This document shows positions 25,953 to 37,208 of a stretch of DNA of 64,000 nt, piece by piece. Each line of letters begins with the position of its first letter. Within the stretch, counting starts at the first letter, position 1. The stretch lies in the NCBI RefSeq assembly GCF_001900245.1, contig NZ_CP017813.1, positions 1 through 64,000 on the forward strand, written 5' to 3'. The notes beneath the pieces were generated by a model. The model worked only from the letters and a program-made list of their open reading frames with translations. It did no database searches and was not told where the DNA came from. The stretch comes from Mycoplasmopsis pullorum (GTDB taxonomy: Bacteria; Bacillota_I; Bacilli_A; Mycoplasmatales; Metamycoplasmataceae). The translations under genes and the position numbers were made by a program.

Positions 25953-27128
25953 TTAATTGACATTCTTAATTTTCGAAATTCCATTTAGTTTATAATAATT
26001 TTTTCTTGTTTCTAAACCACCAAATTCTGGATTGCTTGGCAACATGAAAAATTCTCTTGCACTACTAAAACTTTTACCGTGTTCACTATAGAAAACAACT
26101 AAATCATCAGGTTTTTCAATTCGTTTATTTAAAACATTTTCAATACCATATTTTTCTTTTAGAATATTGTTTACTTTATTTACAGTTTCAGGAGAATAAA
26201 AACCTTTTTGATTTATAAAACCATAGTTATATGCATTAGCAATATATGGTGTTGCTAAAAGTTCAAATGAAGGATTTGGTTCATTTTCTTCATTTTTCTT
26301 ATATGTGTTATATGCAACTACTGTAGTGTCATTAATAATTGGTAAGGTATAACCATTTTTTAAAAGTTCAAGTGCATATAATTTTCACTGACCGCTAGTT
26401 TCATCTTGATATAAAATGTGTGTCACATATCTATCATATGATCTTGTCGCTCAATTATCTGCAATTAATTTAACTTTTTTTCCTACTTTTAATACTGATT
26501 TAGCAAATTCTGTATCTAATTCTGATAAAGTTCTTTCGATTCGATTAATTTTCAATTTATTTTTCAATATTTCAAGATTAGCTTCTTCAACTGTTACTTG
26601 TTTTTGATCACCAGCTTTTTTAGCTTCATCAATTTTTGCTTGTTGAGCATCAAAAATAGCTTGAATTTCTTCTGGTGTTTTTTCTTTTTGTTTGTTAGAG
26701 GCTGAAACAAATGGATCCACAACATAAGCTTCAGGAGTATCAATAAATGGAATACGAATATTAATCTGATTTTCAGTAATATGACTTTCCGCTCCTGATT
26801 GTTCTTGAGCTAATTTTAAATCATCGAATTTAACTACAACTGTATCTCCATCAATTACTCTAACAATTTCAGCATCAACAGCATGATAGTATTCTCAAAA
26901 GTTTTGTGTGACTTCGGTCGAAACACCACTGAAGTAATTATATTTTGTATATTTAATAATTTTATTATCAATGTCTTTGGTTAAATTATCAAAATCAAAT
27001 TCATTAATTGAAAAAGCTTTGTTAGAAGGAGCACATTGACTTGAAAGCATTGGTACTGCTAGAGTTGTAAGAAAAATACCCGTAGATAGGGTAAGTATTT
27101 TTCTTCGTTTATTAACGATTTTGAACAT
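25953..27128 (-). CDS. Thermonuclease-like (SNase) surface lipoprotein
   Basis: A 391-residue lipoprotein; the signal peptide ends in SSQC (Cys32). The staphylococcal-nuclease fold is seen as EIVRVIDGDTVVV (about residues 70-82) and IRIPFIDTPEA, holding the equivalents of Asp21, Arg35, Asp40 and Glu43. A charged, helical stretch of about 75 residues (QKEKTPEEIQAIFDAQQAKI onward) is inserted before the second half, YDRYVTHIL. There the residue aligning with catalytic Arg87 appears to be Thr. I chose ATG 27128 over TTG 27140 because the upstream gene stop lies between them. Nuclease genes next to this ABC transporter type are known in M. hyopneumoniae (Mhp379) and M. genitalium (MG_186), and are thought to supply nucleotide precursors. 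Confidence 0.8.
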
Positions 27129-27132
27129 TAAA

Positions 27133-29253
27133 TTATTCAATTCCTCTTCTGAATTTTGCTAATGCTTCAGCAGGTTTAACTTTATTTCCAGTAACAAGAC
27201 TTTTTGCAGTAGTAGAAATAGCTTTTCTAACTCTATCAGCTTCAGTTGCACCTGGATCTTCTACCAAGAAGTTACTTTCAGGATGTGTAACAAGTGCTTG
27301 GAATGCTTTAAAAATTAAGTTGTGTGGTGTACCTTCTTTAGCGAATAAACCTTTTGGTTGGTCAAAGAATTCTTTTGTAGTGTTTAAGTAGTTACCAAAT
27401 TCATTGAAAATATCGATTGGTTTTTTGTTTGTAAATGTTTGAAACTTATCACTTTTATCTGGATTTTTTCCATTAGGAATTCGCAATTCTTCAACTGTAG
27501 TAGAAATAAATCATTCAACAAATTTTCTTGTTTGTTCGTCTTCATTAGCATTAGAGTGAATTCCGATAATAGATGGTCCTTGTCCTACAATGTAACTTTT
27601 ATCAGATTCTGCTGTAGCTTTTGTAGGTGCCATTAAGTTATAAACTTCATCACTATTAACAAATGAACTTGCAGAAGCTAGTGTAATTTCAAATTCTGCA
27701 GGATCAATTAAGTAAAGTTGTTTTTTACCTAATCTAAAGTCGATTTCACCTAATAACTTACTTTTATCACTCAATTGGATTCCTTTAAATGTAACGATTC
27801 CTTTTGAATCAGAAGAAACTGCAGTAGAATTAGCATCTGCAACAACAATTACATAGTTTTTACCATTACCAAATGCTTTTAAAGTAGCATCTTGTTCTGC
27901 ACTTGTTAATTTACCATCGTGTTTTAATTTATCAGGTTTTTGTTTATCATTAGTACTTAAATAAATACTATTTTGATAAGAACCATCGATAAATTTGATA
28001 CCATCATCGCTAGAAGATTCTACAACGTATAAATTAGTTGTTTTTCTTTCATCATCAGTTAAAATTTCAGTAAGATCATTTTTCTTATCTTTGAATTTAG
28101 CGTTAATGAATTTAGCGCCATCAACTTGTGCAGCTTTACCAGATACATAGTTATATGAAACTCCAGCACTTGATCCAATTGTTGCAAGATATTCATGTTT
28201 TGAGAAACGAGTTGAACCATATGATCCATCACCATTAATAATTAATGAACTAGTAGAAATAGCTGGATTAAAAATATCAAAAATTTTCTTAATTCCATCA
28301 TATTCTGCAGTACCTGATTTTTTGTATGATGTAAAGTCAAATCCACCGTAAATTTCAGTACCAGCTGCATTAGTTTTAGGGAATAATGTAATACCGTTTT
28401 GTGCAGCACTTGTATAGAAATCATTAGGGAATGAGTCTGTTGAAGCGATGTAAGAAACTTTTTCTGGATTGTAGTATGATCTTACAATTGTAATGAATTT
28501 TAAATAATCATTTCAATTACCGAAAGTAGTATCTGAAAGAGTAAATCCTGTTCTTAAGTCTGCTGCTTCGTTTCATGATTTTTCATCAAAAGCACCATCT
28601 CATTTTTTATTAATCATAGCTTTATCAGCATCTTCGCTTGCAGATGATCATTTTTCAATAGCTTTATTAATAATTTTATTTGATTCAGATTTATCAACCG
28701 CAAGTCCTTTAGCTTCTAAATCTGAAATGATTTTACCTAATAATGGCAAGTTAATTGTTAATATTGAAGTTGATTTTGAAGTAGGAATAAATACAATTTC
28801 ACCATCATTAATTCCAGCGATTTTTTTGTTAATGTCTAAGAATTGGTCGGCAATATTATCTAAACCACTAATTCCTTTAAAATCTAAACTCATGTCATAT
28901 TCAGCGATTTCAGCTGCTGCTGCAGGATAGTTAAAGATCAAGTTACCGATTGAACCACTTTTATCACGTGCTTTAAGACCTTGAACAATAGAAGTTGTTG
29001 TATATCCACCAACTCTAACTATTTCAATTGGATAAAGATTGTTTGGTGCGACCACATTAGCGTTGTAATAATCAACAATTGCTTGTAGTGCTTTACCTTG
29101 TTTATTAGTTTCTGAAAAACCAGAAGTAATAATGATCTTTTTATCATCATTTTGATCAAAACGTCCTTTAGCACCACAAGCTGCTGAAAGCAATGGTGCA
29201 GCAAGCATTGAAGCACTCGCAACAGTTAATAAAGTTTTAAATTTTGTTTTCAT
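27133..29253 (-). CDS. Substrate-binding lipoprotein of nuclease/ABC operon
   Basis: A 706-residue lipoprotein, first gene of the second ABC operon. The signal peptide ends LSAAC (Cys26); the start has a perfect AAGGAG ribosome-binding site. The mature start, DKKIIITSGFSETNKQGKAL followed by VDYYNA, is typical of family 1 extracellular solute-binding proteins, and the C-terminus carries the FVEWFIS motif common in that family. No close functional assignment can be made by eye. Position directly before the nuclease and ATPase indicates it captures the ligand for the importer; nucleic-acid breakdown products are the best guess from the operon content. Confidence 0.8.
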
Positions 29254-29292
29254 TTTTCTCCTTGAAATTGATTGCAAATAAATACACAAATA

Positions 29293-29298
29293 ATTATA
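29293..29298 (-). promoter_or_regulatory. -10 box of nuclease/ABC operon
   Basis: TATAAT on the minus strand, 39 bases upstream of the binding-protein ATG. Only a weak -35 is visible. The stretch from 29254 to 29486 has no gene I can support. Confidence 0.5.
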
Positions 29299-29486
29299 TT
29301 ATTTATTTCTGTAGTAGTAATCTTGAATTTTTATTCAATTGTGGAAAAAACATGGAAAAAAATAAAAAACGGATTTTAAAGCTAAAAATTACATTTTTTA
29401 GTGAAAATTATTTTCGTTTTAGAGTTTCACACAACAGTGGAGAAACATTTTTATATTAAATAAATCAAGCAGAACAAAAATAAAAA

Positions 29487-29531
29487 AATAAACTATTTGC
29501 GAATTCCAAAAAAATTCGGTCATAGTTTATT
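29487..29531 (-). terminator. Terminator of rpsT
   Basis: AATAAACTAT (29487-29496) pairs with ATAGTTTATT (29522-29531), with an inner stem CGAATT/AATTCG at 29500-29518. It is followed on the minus strand by TTTTTTATTTTTG, just after the rpsT stop codon. Confidence 0.75.
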
Positions 29532-29544
29532 TAGTGAGTTTAAA

Positions 29545-29805
29545 TTATTTGTTTTTGTTTACAAAATCATCTAAACGTGAGTGTTTTCTAGCACCTTTAT
29601 TAGCGTGGAAAACACCTTTTTTCACAGCTTTTCCAATTAATGAGTGTGCTAAAGCAACTTTTTCAGCAACTTTTTCATCTTTTGCTAAAACTGCTTCACG
29701 TGCAGCTCTAATAGCTTTACGTACACGTGATTTCATAGCAGCGTTTTTAACTCTAGCAGCTTCCATTTTTGAAATGCTTTTGATTTTAGATTTAATATTT
29801 GCCAT
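29545..29805 (-). CDS. rpsT: 30S ribosomal protein S20
   Basis: An 86-residue S20, standard length, rich in Lys, Arg and Ala. It begins MANIKSKIKSISKMEAARV and contains the family pattern SRVRKAIRAAREAV and the C-terminal KGVFHANKGARKHSRL. It binds 16S rRNA in the 30S subunit. ATG 29805 is chosen because GGGAGG lies 7 bases upstream; an in-frame ATG at 29829 lacks a site and extends beyond the family start. Single-gene unit with its own terminator, divergent from the TM2 gene. Confidence 0.96.
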   Translation of the reverse strand: MANIKSKIKSISKMEAARVKNAAMKSRVRKAIRAAREAVLAKDEKVAEKVALAHSLIGKAVKKGVFHANKGARKHSRLDDFVNKNK

Positions 29806-29932
29806 GTTAAACCTCCCTTTTTCATACATTTTTATATATTTTTAAAAATATAGAAAAATCGTGTTTATTATATCAAAAAGACAAAAGAAATGATAAAATT
29901 AATTCATATATTAGATGTGAAAAGGAGTCAAA

Positions 29933-30151
29933 ATGACTGTATCAAACAAAAGTCGTGTTGTTCTTGTTATATTGAGTTTCTTCTTAGGAGCATTAGCGAT
30001 TGATCGATTTTATGCTGGTAGAATTGGATTAGGTATTGCTAAATTATTATTAGGTGTATTTACTTTATATATTTGAAATTTTGTTGATTTTATTTTAGCA
30101 GTTGCTGGAAGACAAAAAGATAATTTTGGATTATATATTCAAAACTGATAA
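29933..30151 (+). CDS. TM2-domain membrane protein
   Basis: A 72-residue membrane protein with two predicted helices joined by a short turn. The TM2 family hallmark is clear: LSFFLGALAIDRFYAGRIG followed by LGIAKLLLGVFTLYIWNFVD. AAAGGAG is placed 6 bases before the ATG. The last codon before TAA is TGA (Trp). TM2 proteins are widespread in bacteria but have no agreed function. It is a single gene with its own terminator, transcribed divergently from rpsT. Confidence 0.85.
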
Positions 30152-30191
30152 ACATAAGATACGAAATATTCTAGAGAAATTAAAATTCAAA

Positions 30192-30220
30192 CTCTATTGC
30201 ACTGCGATAGAGATTTTTTA
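30192..30220 (+). terminator. Terminator of TM2 gene
   Basis: CTCTAT (30192-30197) pairs with ATAGAG (30207-30212), followed by ATTTTTTATT. Confidence 0.65.
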
Positions 30221-30307
30221 TTAACTAAATTCAATTCAAAAAGTGAAAAAAATCTCCATTTATTTAACGGAGATTACTTTAGCATCACAAAAGTGAAAGT
30301 TTGTAGT

Positions 30308-30967
30308 TTATTTACGCTTAGTTACAATTACAAGCGAACCATCTTGTAAGTCACATTCAACTGGATTGGCTAAATTCAAACTATATAAAATATTTCTAAA
30401 ATCAAAAATTTGTTCTAAGGAGATTTCTTCAAATTTTTGTTCAGGAATTAAGACGTAATTATTTCCTAAATGACAAATTTTAGTTTTTTTAATAAATTCG
30501 ACTGGATAATAATCTTTAAGTCATTGCAATAATAAAATATCACTATGATCTAAATCTTTTTCATTAATATGAATTTTAAGATTTTCATCGATGTATCTTT
30601 TACGAATTATGTTGAAATTATAAATAAAGTTTTGAATTTCTTTTCTGGTCAAAACAGTTGCAAGAAAAGCACACAAAATAGCTCTATTTTTATTTATCGC
30701 ATAACTTGTGTTTTTAAATTCTTCAGATTGAAGAAGTTTAATTAATTGTGTTTTTTCTTTTTTTAAATCATGTAATACATTCATAAAAATTGGATATCTT
30801 TTATAAAGTACTAAGTATTTAAAATCACAAACATCGTATTCTATTTTTGAGTATAATTCATATAAAAATAGAAAAAAATTAAACTTAATCGTGTTATCAA
30901 ACAACTTTGGTTTATTCGTGTAAATTCATTTTGCTAAGTGTAATTTTCTAATATTTAAGCACAACAT
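30308..30967 (-). CDS. Hypothetical protein
   Basis: A 219-residue protein I do not recognise. It has no signal peptide or membrane helix, and is basic and rich in Leu, Ile, Lys, Tyr and Phe (for example KFNFFLFLYELYSKIEYDV). It looks soluble and mostly helical, with a C-terminal segment that may form strands (LVIVTKRK). Two TGA Trp codons occur (near residues 14 and 149). ATG 30967 is the first in-frame start; AAGGTC precedes it at a suitable distance. It stands alone, opposite in direction to both neighbours. Confidence 0.6.
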
Positions 30968-31014
30968 TTGACCTTCTTTTTTATCTACTCATTTTAATTA
31001 TAGTTTTATATATG

Positions 31015-31063
31015 CATAAAATGCAAAAAGTGCAAATTAATTGATGAATTTTTGCATTTTATG
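31015..31063. repeat. Perfect 15-bp inverted repeat, no matching gene
   Basis: CATAAAATGCAAAAA (31015-31029) is followed 19 bases later by its exact complement (31049-31063). It would make a strong hairpin. Neither neighbour ends here: the gene at 30308-30967 starts just left of it, and the tRNA starts 155 bases to the right. Confidence 0.6.
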
Positions 31064-31218
31064 ACATGTTTTTTCATAAAAAAGTCGATTTTGCCTAAAA
31101 ATTATGAAAATTAATTTATTTTCGTTTTTGTTTCTTGAAATTATATTTAATTTAAAATTAAAGATTTGTTGATGTTGATTTTTATGCTTTTGAAGAATAT
31201 GATAAAATAATATTACAA

Positions 31219-31302
31219 GCCCAAGTGGTGGAATGGTAGACGCTGCGGACTCAAAATCCGCTGGAGCAATCCGTGCAGGTTCAAGTCCTGTCTTGGGCAC
31301 CA
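31219..31302 (+). tRNA. tRNA-Leu (anticodon CAA)
   Basis: Acceptor stem GCCCAAG pairs with CTTGGGC, with discriminator A and encoded CCA. The anticodon stem GCGGA/TCCGC encloses loop CTCAAAA, giving anticodon CAA (reads UUG). The long variable arm between the anticodon stem and the T-arm GCAGGTTCAAGTCCTGT marks a class II tRNA, as expected for leucine. Followed by a terminator. Confidence 0.95.
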
Positions 31303-31311
31303 GAAAAATTG

Positions 31312-31341
31312 CGACATTGAGTGTCGTTTTTTTTTTTTTTT
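31312..31341 (+). terminator. Terminator after tRNA-Leu
   Basis: CGACA-TTGAG-TGTCG hairpin (31312-31326) followed by an uninterrupted run of about 15 T. Confidence 0.85.
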
Positions 31342-31423
31342 GCCTTAGTCAAAATGATTTTCCTTTTAAAAAAAATTTAAAGTATTAAAATTTAATTAAT
31401 ATGAATTAGAAGAAAGGAAAAAT

Positions 31424-32833
<1,410 letters not shown>

Positions 32834-32841
32834 TACTGAGG

Positions 32842-32872
32842 ATATATGTATTTTTTAATACATATATTTTTT
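32842..32872 (+). terminator. Terminator of pepA
   Basis: ATATATGTATT (32842-32852) pairs with AATACATATAT (32857-32867), followed by TTTTTTATT. Between 32873 and 33033 there is also an imperfect dyad, GCAACCGC near 32902 with GCGGTTTTGC near 32938, of unknown role. Confidence 0.75.
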
Positions 32873-33033
32873 ATTCTCTTTTTGTGTATCATTGCTAAAT
32901 TGCAACCGCGACTACTCACAAGTAAAATTTAAGCTAGCGGTTTTGCAAAAAAGAGAAATATTATAAAATTTAAAGTATATATTTTGAATAAGAGATAAGA
33001 AATTTAATTAATGTTAGTTTGAAAGGAATATTA

Positions 33034-34572
33034 ATGTTTATGATTCAAAAATGGTTCAAAACTTTTTTTAGTGTTCATTTTCCAGATTCAAAACGACAGT
33101 GATGAGAATACTTCATTCACGCTTTTCCGGTTGTTTTATCAGGATTGTGTTTTGCCTTTAATAACTTTGTCGACAACTTCATGGTCTTAACGGTTAATGG
33201 TGGTACTTCAGCACTAAGCTTTGCCAACTTCTATACTTCAATCATTTTAGCGATTTTTACCGGAATTGGATTTATCGGTGCTACTTTGGTTGGACAATAT
33301 TTAGGAGCTGGTAATATTAAGAAAACCCGCGAAGTTATCAGCTTAAGAATTATTCTCAGTGCAATCGTGGTTATTGTCATTTTAGTTTTTGCTTACGCAA
33401 CTCCACAAGCTATGATTGAATTAGTTGCTGGTCCGCGTAATAATGAATCCGGTCAAAGTTACGATGAAATTGTACGATTGGCACAGGATTATCTAAAATA
33501 TATTGCAATTGCTTGAATTTTATTAATCTGAACCTTTACATCTGGAAATTTATTACGTGAAATAGGTCTTGGAAAATATTCAATGTACTCGACCATCACA
33601 ACTTTATGTGTTAATATTACATTCAACTCGATTTTTATGTATGCCCTAAACATGGGGGTTATTGGTGCTGCTTTAGCTAGTGTCATCGCTCGTGTTTCGG
33701 CTCTGGTTATGAATTTCTTATTCTTATATATCAAACGTAGAGAATTAAATGTCTTTCCATGACAACTCTTTCATGTTTCACCAATTATTTTTATTCAATT
33801 CGTTAAACGTTTTCCGTCAATTCTATTATCTTCAAGTGCTGTTGCATTTAACACCGTAAGACAAATTTTCTACAATAGTGCTCATACTGATAATGCATAT
33901 AACATTATGAACGTGGCGGTTTTATCAATTACAGCTACTTTTACTGGTATCTTTACTGCAACATTCGCTTCCTTTAGTGCCAATATCACTAAATATGTTG
34001 GTATGCATCTAGGTCGTAGTGAATTTGATATTGCTGTTAAAAATGGAAATCAACTCAAAGGATTCCACTTTATGATGCAAGTGTGCATGTCACTCTTTTT
34101 CTCAATCTTTCTTTTTATTCTTCCACACATTGGACTCTTTTCAAACTCAGCAATTAAAAACTGAGCTCTTTCAAATCCAAACCAAACTCAAGAAACATTA
34201 GAAGCGGTTAAAAAAGTTTATAATGAATATCTAATTGGTACATTGATTATCATGTTAGCTTTTAGTCCATTTTGAGCTTGATTTATCACCAGTGCAAGGT
34301 TAATTTCTGCTGGTGGTAGAAATAACGTTATCTCACTCTTAGAATTTATCACTGGCGCCTTACAACTTGCTTGATTAGCTCTTTTAACTTATGTTTTTGT
34401 TGCTCCTAATAAATGAGATTTAAACGTTGTTTGATTCTACTTAGTCTTTTTCTTATCAGATATTGTTAAACTTGCAATTTTTGAAATTGTCTACTACAAT
34501 ATTCGTTGAGACCGTAATCTAACTCACGAAAAATTTAATTTTCACAAGAAAAAAGTAGCGAAATCCGAATAA
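33034..34572 (+). CDS. MATE-family efflux/export protein
   Basis: A 512-residue membrane protein with about twelve hydrophobic segments. MATE features include the N-terminal AFPVVLSGLCFAFNNFVDNF, the GGTSALSFAN stretch, and GATLVGQYLGAGN, which matches the conserved loop of the first half (the GQxxGAG motif); the second half repeats the pattern less well. The MATE group exports drugs or metabolites using a Na+ or H+ gradient; the substrate here is unknown. AAAGGA precedes the ATG by 6 bases. Its own terminator follows. Confidence 0.82.
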
Positions 34573-34584
34573 AATTATTAATTT

Positions 34585-34622
34585 AAAACACACAAGTACA
34601 ACCGTTGCTTTGTGTGTTTTTT
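34585..34622 (+). terminator. Terminator of MATE gene
   Basis: AAAACACACAA (34585-34595) pairs with TTGTGTGTTTT (34610-34620), with a T run following. Confidence 0.8.
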
Positions 34623-34773
34623 TGTAATTTCCTTAAGGCATCAATCTTTTTTCACTGTAATTTAATTTTGATATTAATTCCTGAAAATATTTGAAAAAAT
34701 GTACTTTGAAATGAAAATGCGGTAATTTTTTTCATAAAAAAACGAAATTTCATATTTTTCTATGTATTTTTAC

Positions 34774-34805
34774 AAAAAAAAAAAAAAAGGAGCTAGTTGT
34801 ATAAT
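34774..34805 (+). promoter_or_regulatory. Poly(A)15 tract next to -10 box of surface protein gene
   Basis: Fifteen consecutive A (34774-34788) lie 11 bases upstream of a perfect TATAAT (34800-34805). The -35 position falls within the tract. The coding start is at 34873. Promoter poly(A) tracts in this position control phase variation of the M. hyorhinis vlp genes, so a similar switch is plausible here. Confidence 0.75.
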
Positions 34806-34872
34806 GTGAATGAAATTGTATTTTACATATAAATTTCAAACTTATTTTTGATCAAAAAAGAGGAAATTATAC

Positions 34873-36048
34873 ATGAAAAGATTCAATAAGAAATTATTAA
34901 TTTTAGGACTAGGTTCAGTTGCTGCTCCTATTGCTATTTCACCAGTTATGTCAGCTGCAAATAATGATTCATCGGAACAAAAAGTTAATGAAGTACTTCA
35001 GGCTGTTTATGGTACTCTTGTTGGGATGCCAAATAATAGCATTAGTCAAAAGTACAGTTTAGCAGGTATGTCTTTAGCTGGTACTCAATATTATAAAAAT
35101 CTTTTTAATAATAAAGTAACAGAAATAAAAACTAAATATGGTGACGGAATTAACTTCGGTGAAAAATATCTTGAAGAATATTGAAATGAGTTTAAGGAAA
35201 AACATGATATGGCTATCAGTACAGAACAGACAGCTGAAAATGTTCAAGGTATAATTAATATTGTATCTCATGAAGTTCTACCAGCCGCTTATGAAATGTT
35301 AAAACAATATGAAGCTTTAATGGCTATCGAAAGCTTATTAGATACTGATGAAAAAAATGTCGCTCTTTTAAAAGCTAATTCAGAAAGAATTAGTTCAAAA
35401 TTTCCTTCATCTCCATCTACTTATCATTTATTAATAAAATACATCGAATTAATTAAATTAACAAGTAAAGTGAGTGTCGAAACAGCAGAAAAATTAGCTT
35501 CAGATGCATTAGAAGTGAAATTAAGTCAAGATAGACAAATTGAAGAATTAAAAGCTCTTTTAGAAAAAGCAAAAAGTGAAATTGAAAAACTAAAAGAAGC
35601 AGGTAAATTAAAAGACCAAGAACTTGCTAAAATTGCTGCTCAACTTGTTGCTCAAAGAGGTGAATATTCAAAACTTTTAGCTGAAAATCAAGCACAGACA
35701 AATAAAATTATCGAATTACAAGCTTTAGCTGCTTTAGCAAATGATAATGATTCAAAATTAGTTGATTTCATTAAAGCTGTAAACAACATTTTTAAAGAAT
35801 TAGACTTAAATTACAACATCGAATTAACAGCCACTGTTGATCAATACAACGACACAATTAAAAAAGCATTAAGCGATCTTCAAAACAAATTATTAGAAAC
35901 ACAAACTGACCTTAATAACCACAAAAATAGTGTAAAGACCAACAATAACTCAACTAGTTGAAAAACACCATTTATCATTTCTACTGTTATAGCTGTATTG
36001 CTATTAGCAGCAGTTATTGGTGTTTCTCTTAAAAAATCTAAAAAATAA
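34873..36048 (+). CDS. Surface protein with signal peptide, coiled coil and C-terminal anchor
   Basis: A 391-residue protein. A classical signal peptide without a lipobox Cys (LLILGLGSVAAPIAISPVMS, cleavage near SAA) is followed by a helical exposed part, a heptad-rich coiled coil at about residues 215-280 (EELKALLEKAKSEIEKLKEA) and a C-terminal membrane helix (PFIISTVIAVLLLAAVIGVSL) with a KKSKK tail. So it is a type I membrane protein exposed outside. The ribosome-binding site AGAGGAAAT lies 7 bases before the ATG. The promoter carries a poly(A)15 tract. Adhesin-like function is a guess; no family is recognised. Confidence 0.8.
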
Positions 36049-36060
36049 TTTCTTTCAAAT

Positions 36061-36092
36061 AAAAAACACAGAATTAAGTTTCTGTGTTTTTT
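36061..36092 (+). terminator. Terminator of surface protein gene
   Basis: AAAAAACACAGAA (36061-36073) pairs with TTCTGTGTTTTTT (36080-36092); loop of six bases. Confidence 0.85.
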
Positions 36093-36149
36093 GTTGTTCC
36101 TAGTCTAAAATGGCTATAAATTCAATTCGTTGTTTCTTTGATCAATTAT

Positions 36150-36530
36150 CTACAATGAATTTTGGTCTAACACTTTTAAAATGTTTTGAGAAATTGCATG
36201 AATTACTGGTACAGCAACAGAGTTACCAAATTGCTTATATGCTTGCGTGTCGCTCACAGGAATGATAAATTCGCTTGGAAACCCCTGTAAACGACTAGCT
36301 TCACGCGGTGTTAATTTACGAGGATTTTTACCAATTTGTTAAATCAAGATTTCACTTTCATCCTTATAATAACGAGCTGAAATAGTATTAGCGTATTCAC
36401 TTTCTTCATTAAATAAAGAATAACCAAATCCATTTCCGTTCTTAAGGTGTTGTTGTTTACGACTTTGATGACCTTCTCGTAAAGCATCAGAAATGGTATA
36501 TTTATCATTAACCGACTTTTCTAATATAAT
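36150..36530 (-). pseudogene. C-terminal relic of a cytosine-C5 DNA methyltransferase
   Basis: Only about the last 125 residues of a C5 methyltransferase remain. They include NGNGFGYSLF, TISARYYKDESEILI, motif [18 protein letters not shown] and motif [16 protein letters not shown]. The catalytic PCQ motif and SAM-binding region are missing. An in-frame TAA at 36339-36341 interrupts it, between ILI and QIGKNPRK. Its 5' side stops abruptly near 36530, where sequence of different composition from a topB gene begins on the other strand, so this is a recombination junction. Confidence 0.8.
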
Positions 36531-36535
36531 GACTT

Positions 36536-37129
36536 GGTTGCTGCTAAGCTTCACGCAAGTATGGGCTATCCGCTTGTAGAGCAAACCACAAAGGTGATGG
36601 TGATATTTGAGGATTTTGAGTTTACCAATAGTAGCAAAGTCATTGTGGGAGAAGGTTTTACAAAGTACATGAAGCAGTATGCAAAGAAAAAAGAAGAAGT
36701 CATACTACCAAAGATTGAAGCTAACGAAAACTATGAAATTCAAGCAAGGGAAATCAAAGAAAAGTTCACAAATCCTTCAAAGCACTACACCGAGGATACA
36801 CTTCTAAAGGCGATGGAGCTTGTGGGAACGGAAGATTTGGAAAAAGGGATTGAAGTGGAGAGAAAAGGAATAGGGACACCTGCCACAAGAGCCGGCATTC
36901 TGGAGAGTTTAATCTCTAAAGGATTTGTGGAACGTGATAAAAAGAACCTTCTTGCGACACACAAGGGAGTGGCACTGGTTACCATTGTTTCTGAAGCTTT
37001 TAAATCAGCAAAGACCACAGCGGAGCGGGAAACAAAGCTGAGTAAAGTTACTGCTGGGCGTTGGATAAGGCGGTCTTTTTGAAAGAGATTGAAGGTGGTA
37101 TTCTTGAGGAAATCAGTCATTATCAAAAG
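36536..37129 (+). pseudogene. topB: C-terminal fragment of topoisomerase III (topB) from a Firmicutes element
   Basis: About 195 residues match the C-terminal part of TopB carried by Firmicutes conjugative elements: HASMGYPLVEQTTKV, AREIKEKFTNPSKHYTEDTL and GIEVERKGIGTPATRAGI. The N-terminal catalytic Tyr domain is absent. A one-base frameshift near 37056 separates TKLSKVTAG from LDKAVFLKEIEGG, which then runs to TAG at 37127-37129. Base composition is visibly richer in G+C than the flanks and the codons look foreign. It lies 80 bases before the AlbA_2 gene, probably co-transferred. Confidence 0.8.
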
Positions 37130-37208
37130 TAGCGGTTGTGAAAATAATAGTAATAGGCACAAAGAAATGTTATAATTAAACAAAAATACAAAGGTGAGGT
37201 GAGCTATA

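Noticed and set aside
31037-31300. Open frame antisense to tRNA-Leu (MPKTGLEPARIAP...)
   Set aside because: It is the well-known artefact frame produced on the reverse strand of tRNA genes; it overlaps the tRNA exactly and has no ribosome-binding site.
31327-31341. Run of about 15 T as a phase-variation tract
   Set aside because: It directly follows a stem-loop after tRNA-Leu and is explained as a terminator tail.
36094-36112. TCCTAG-containing sequence after the surface gene as an IS end
   Set aside because: Only about ten bases resemble the IS terminal repeat and the rest diverges, so chance similarity is as likely.
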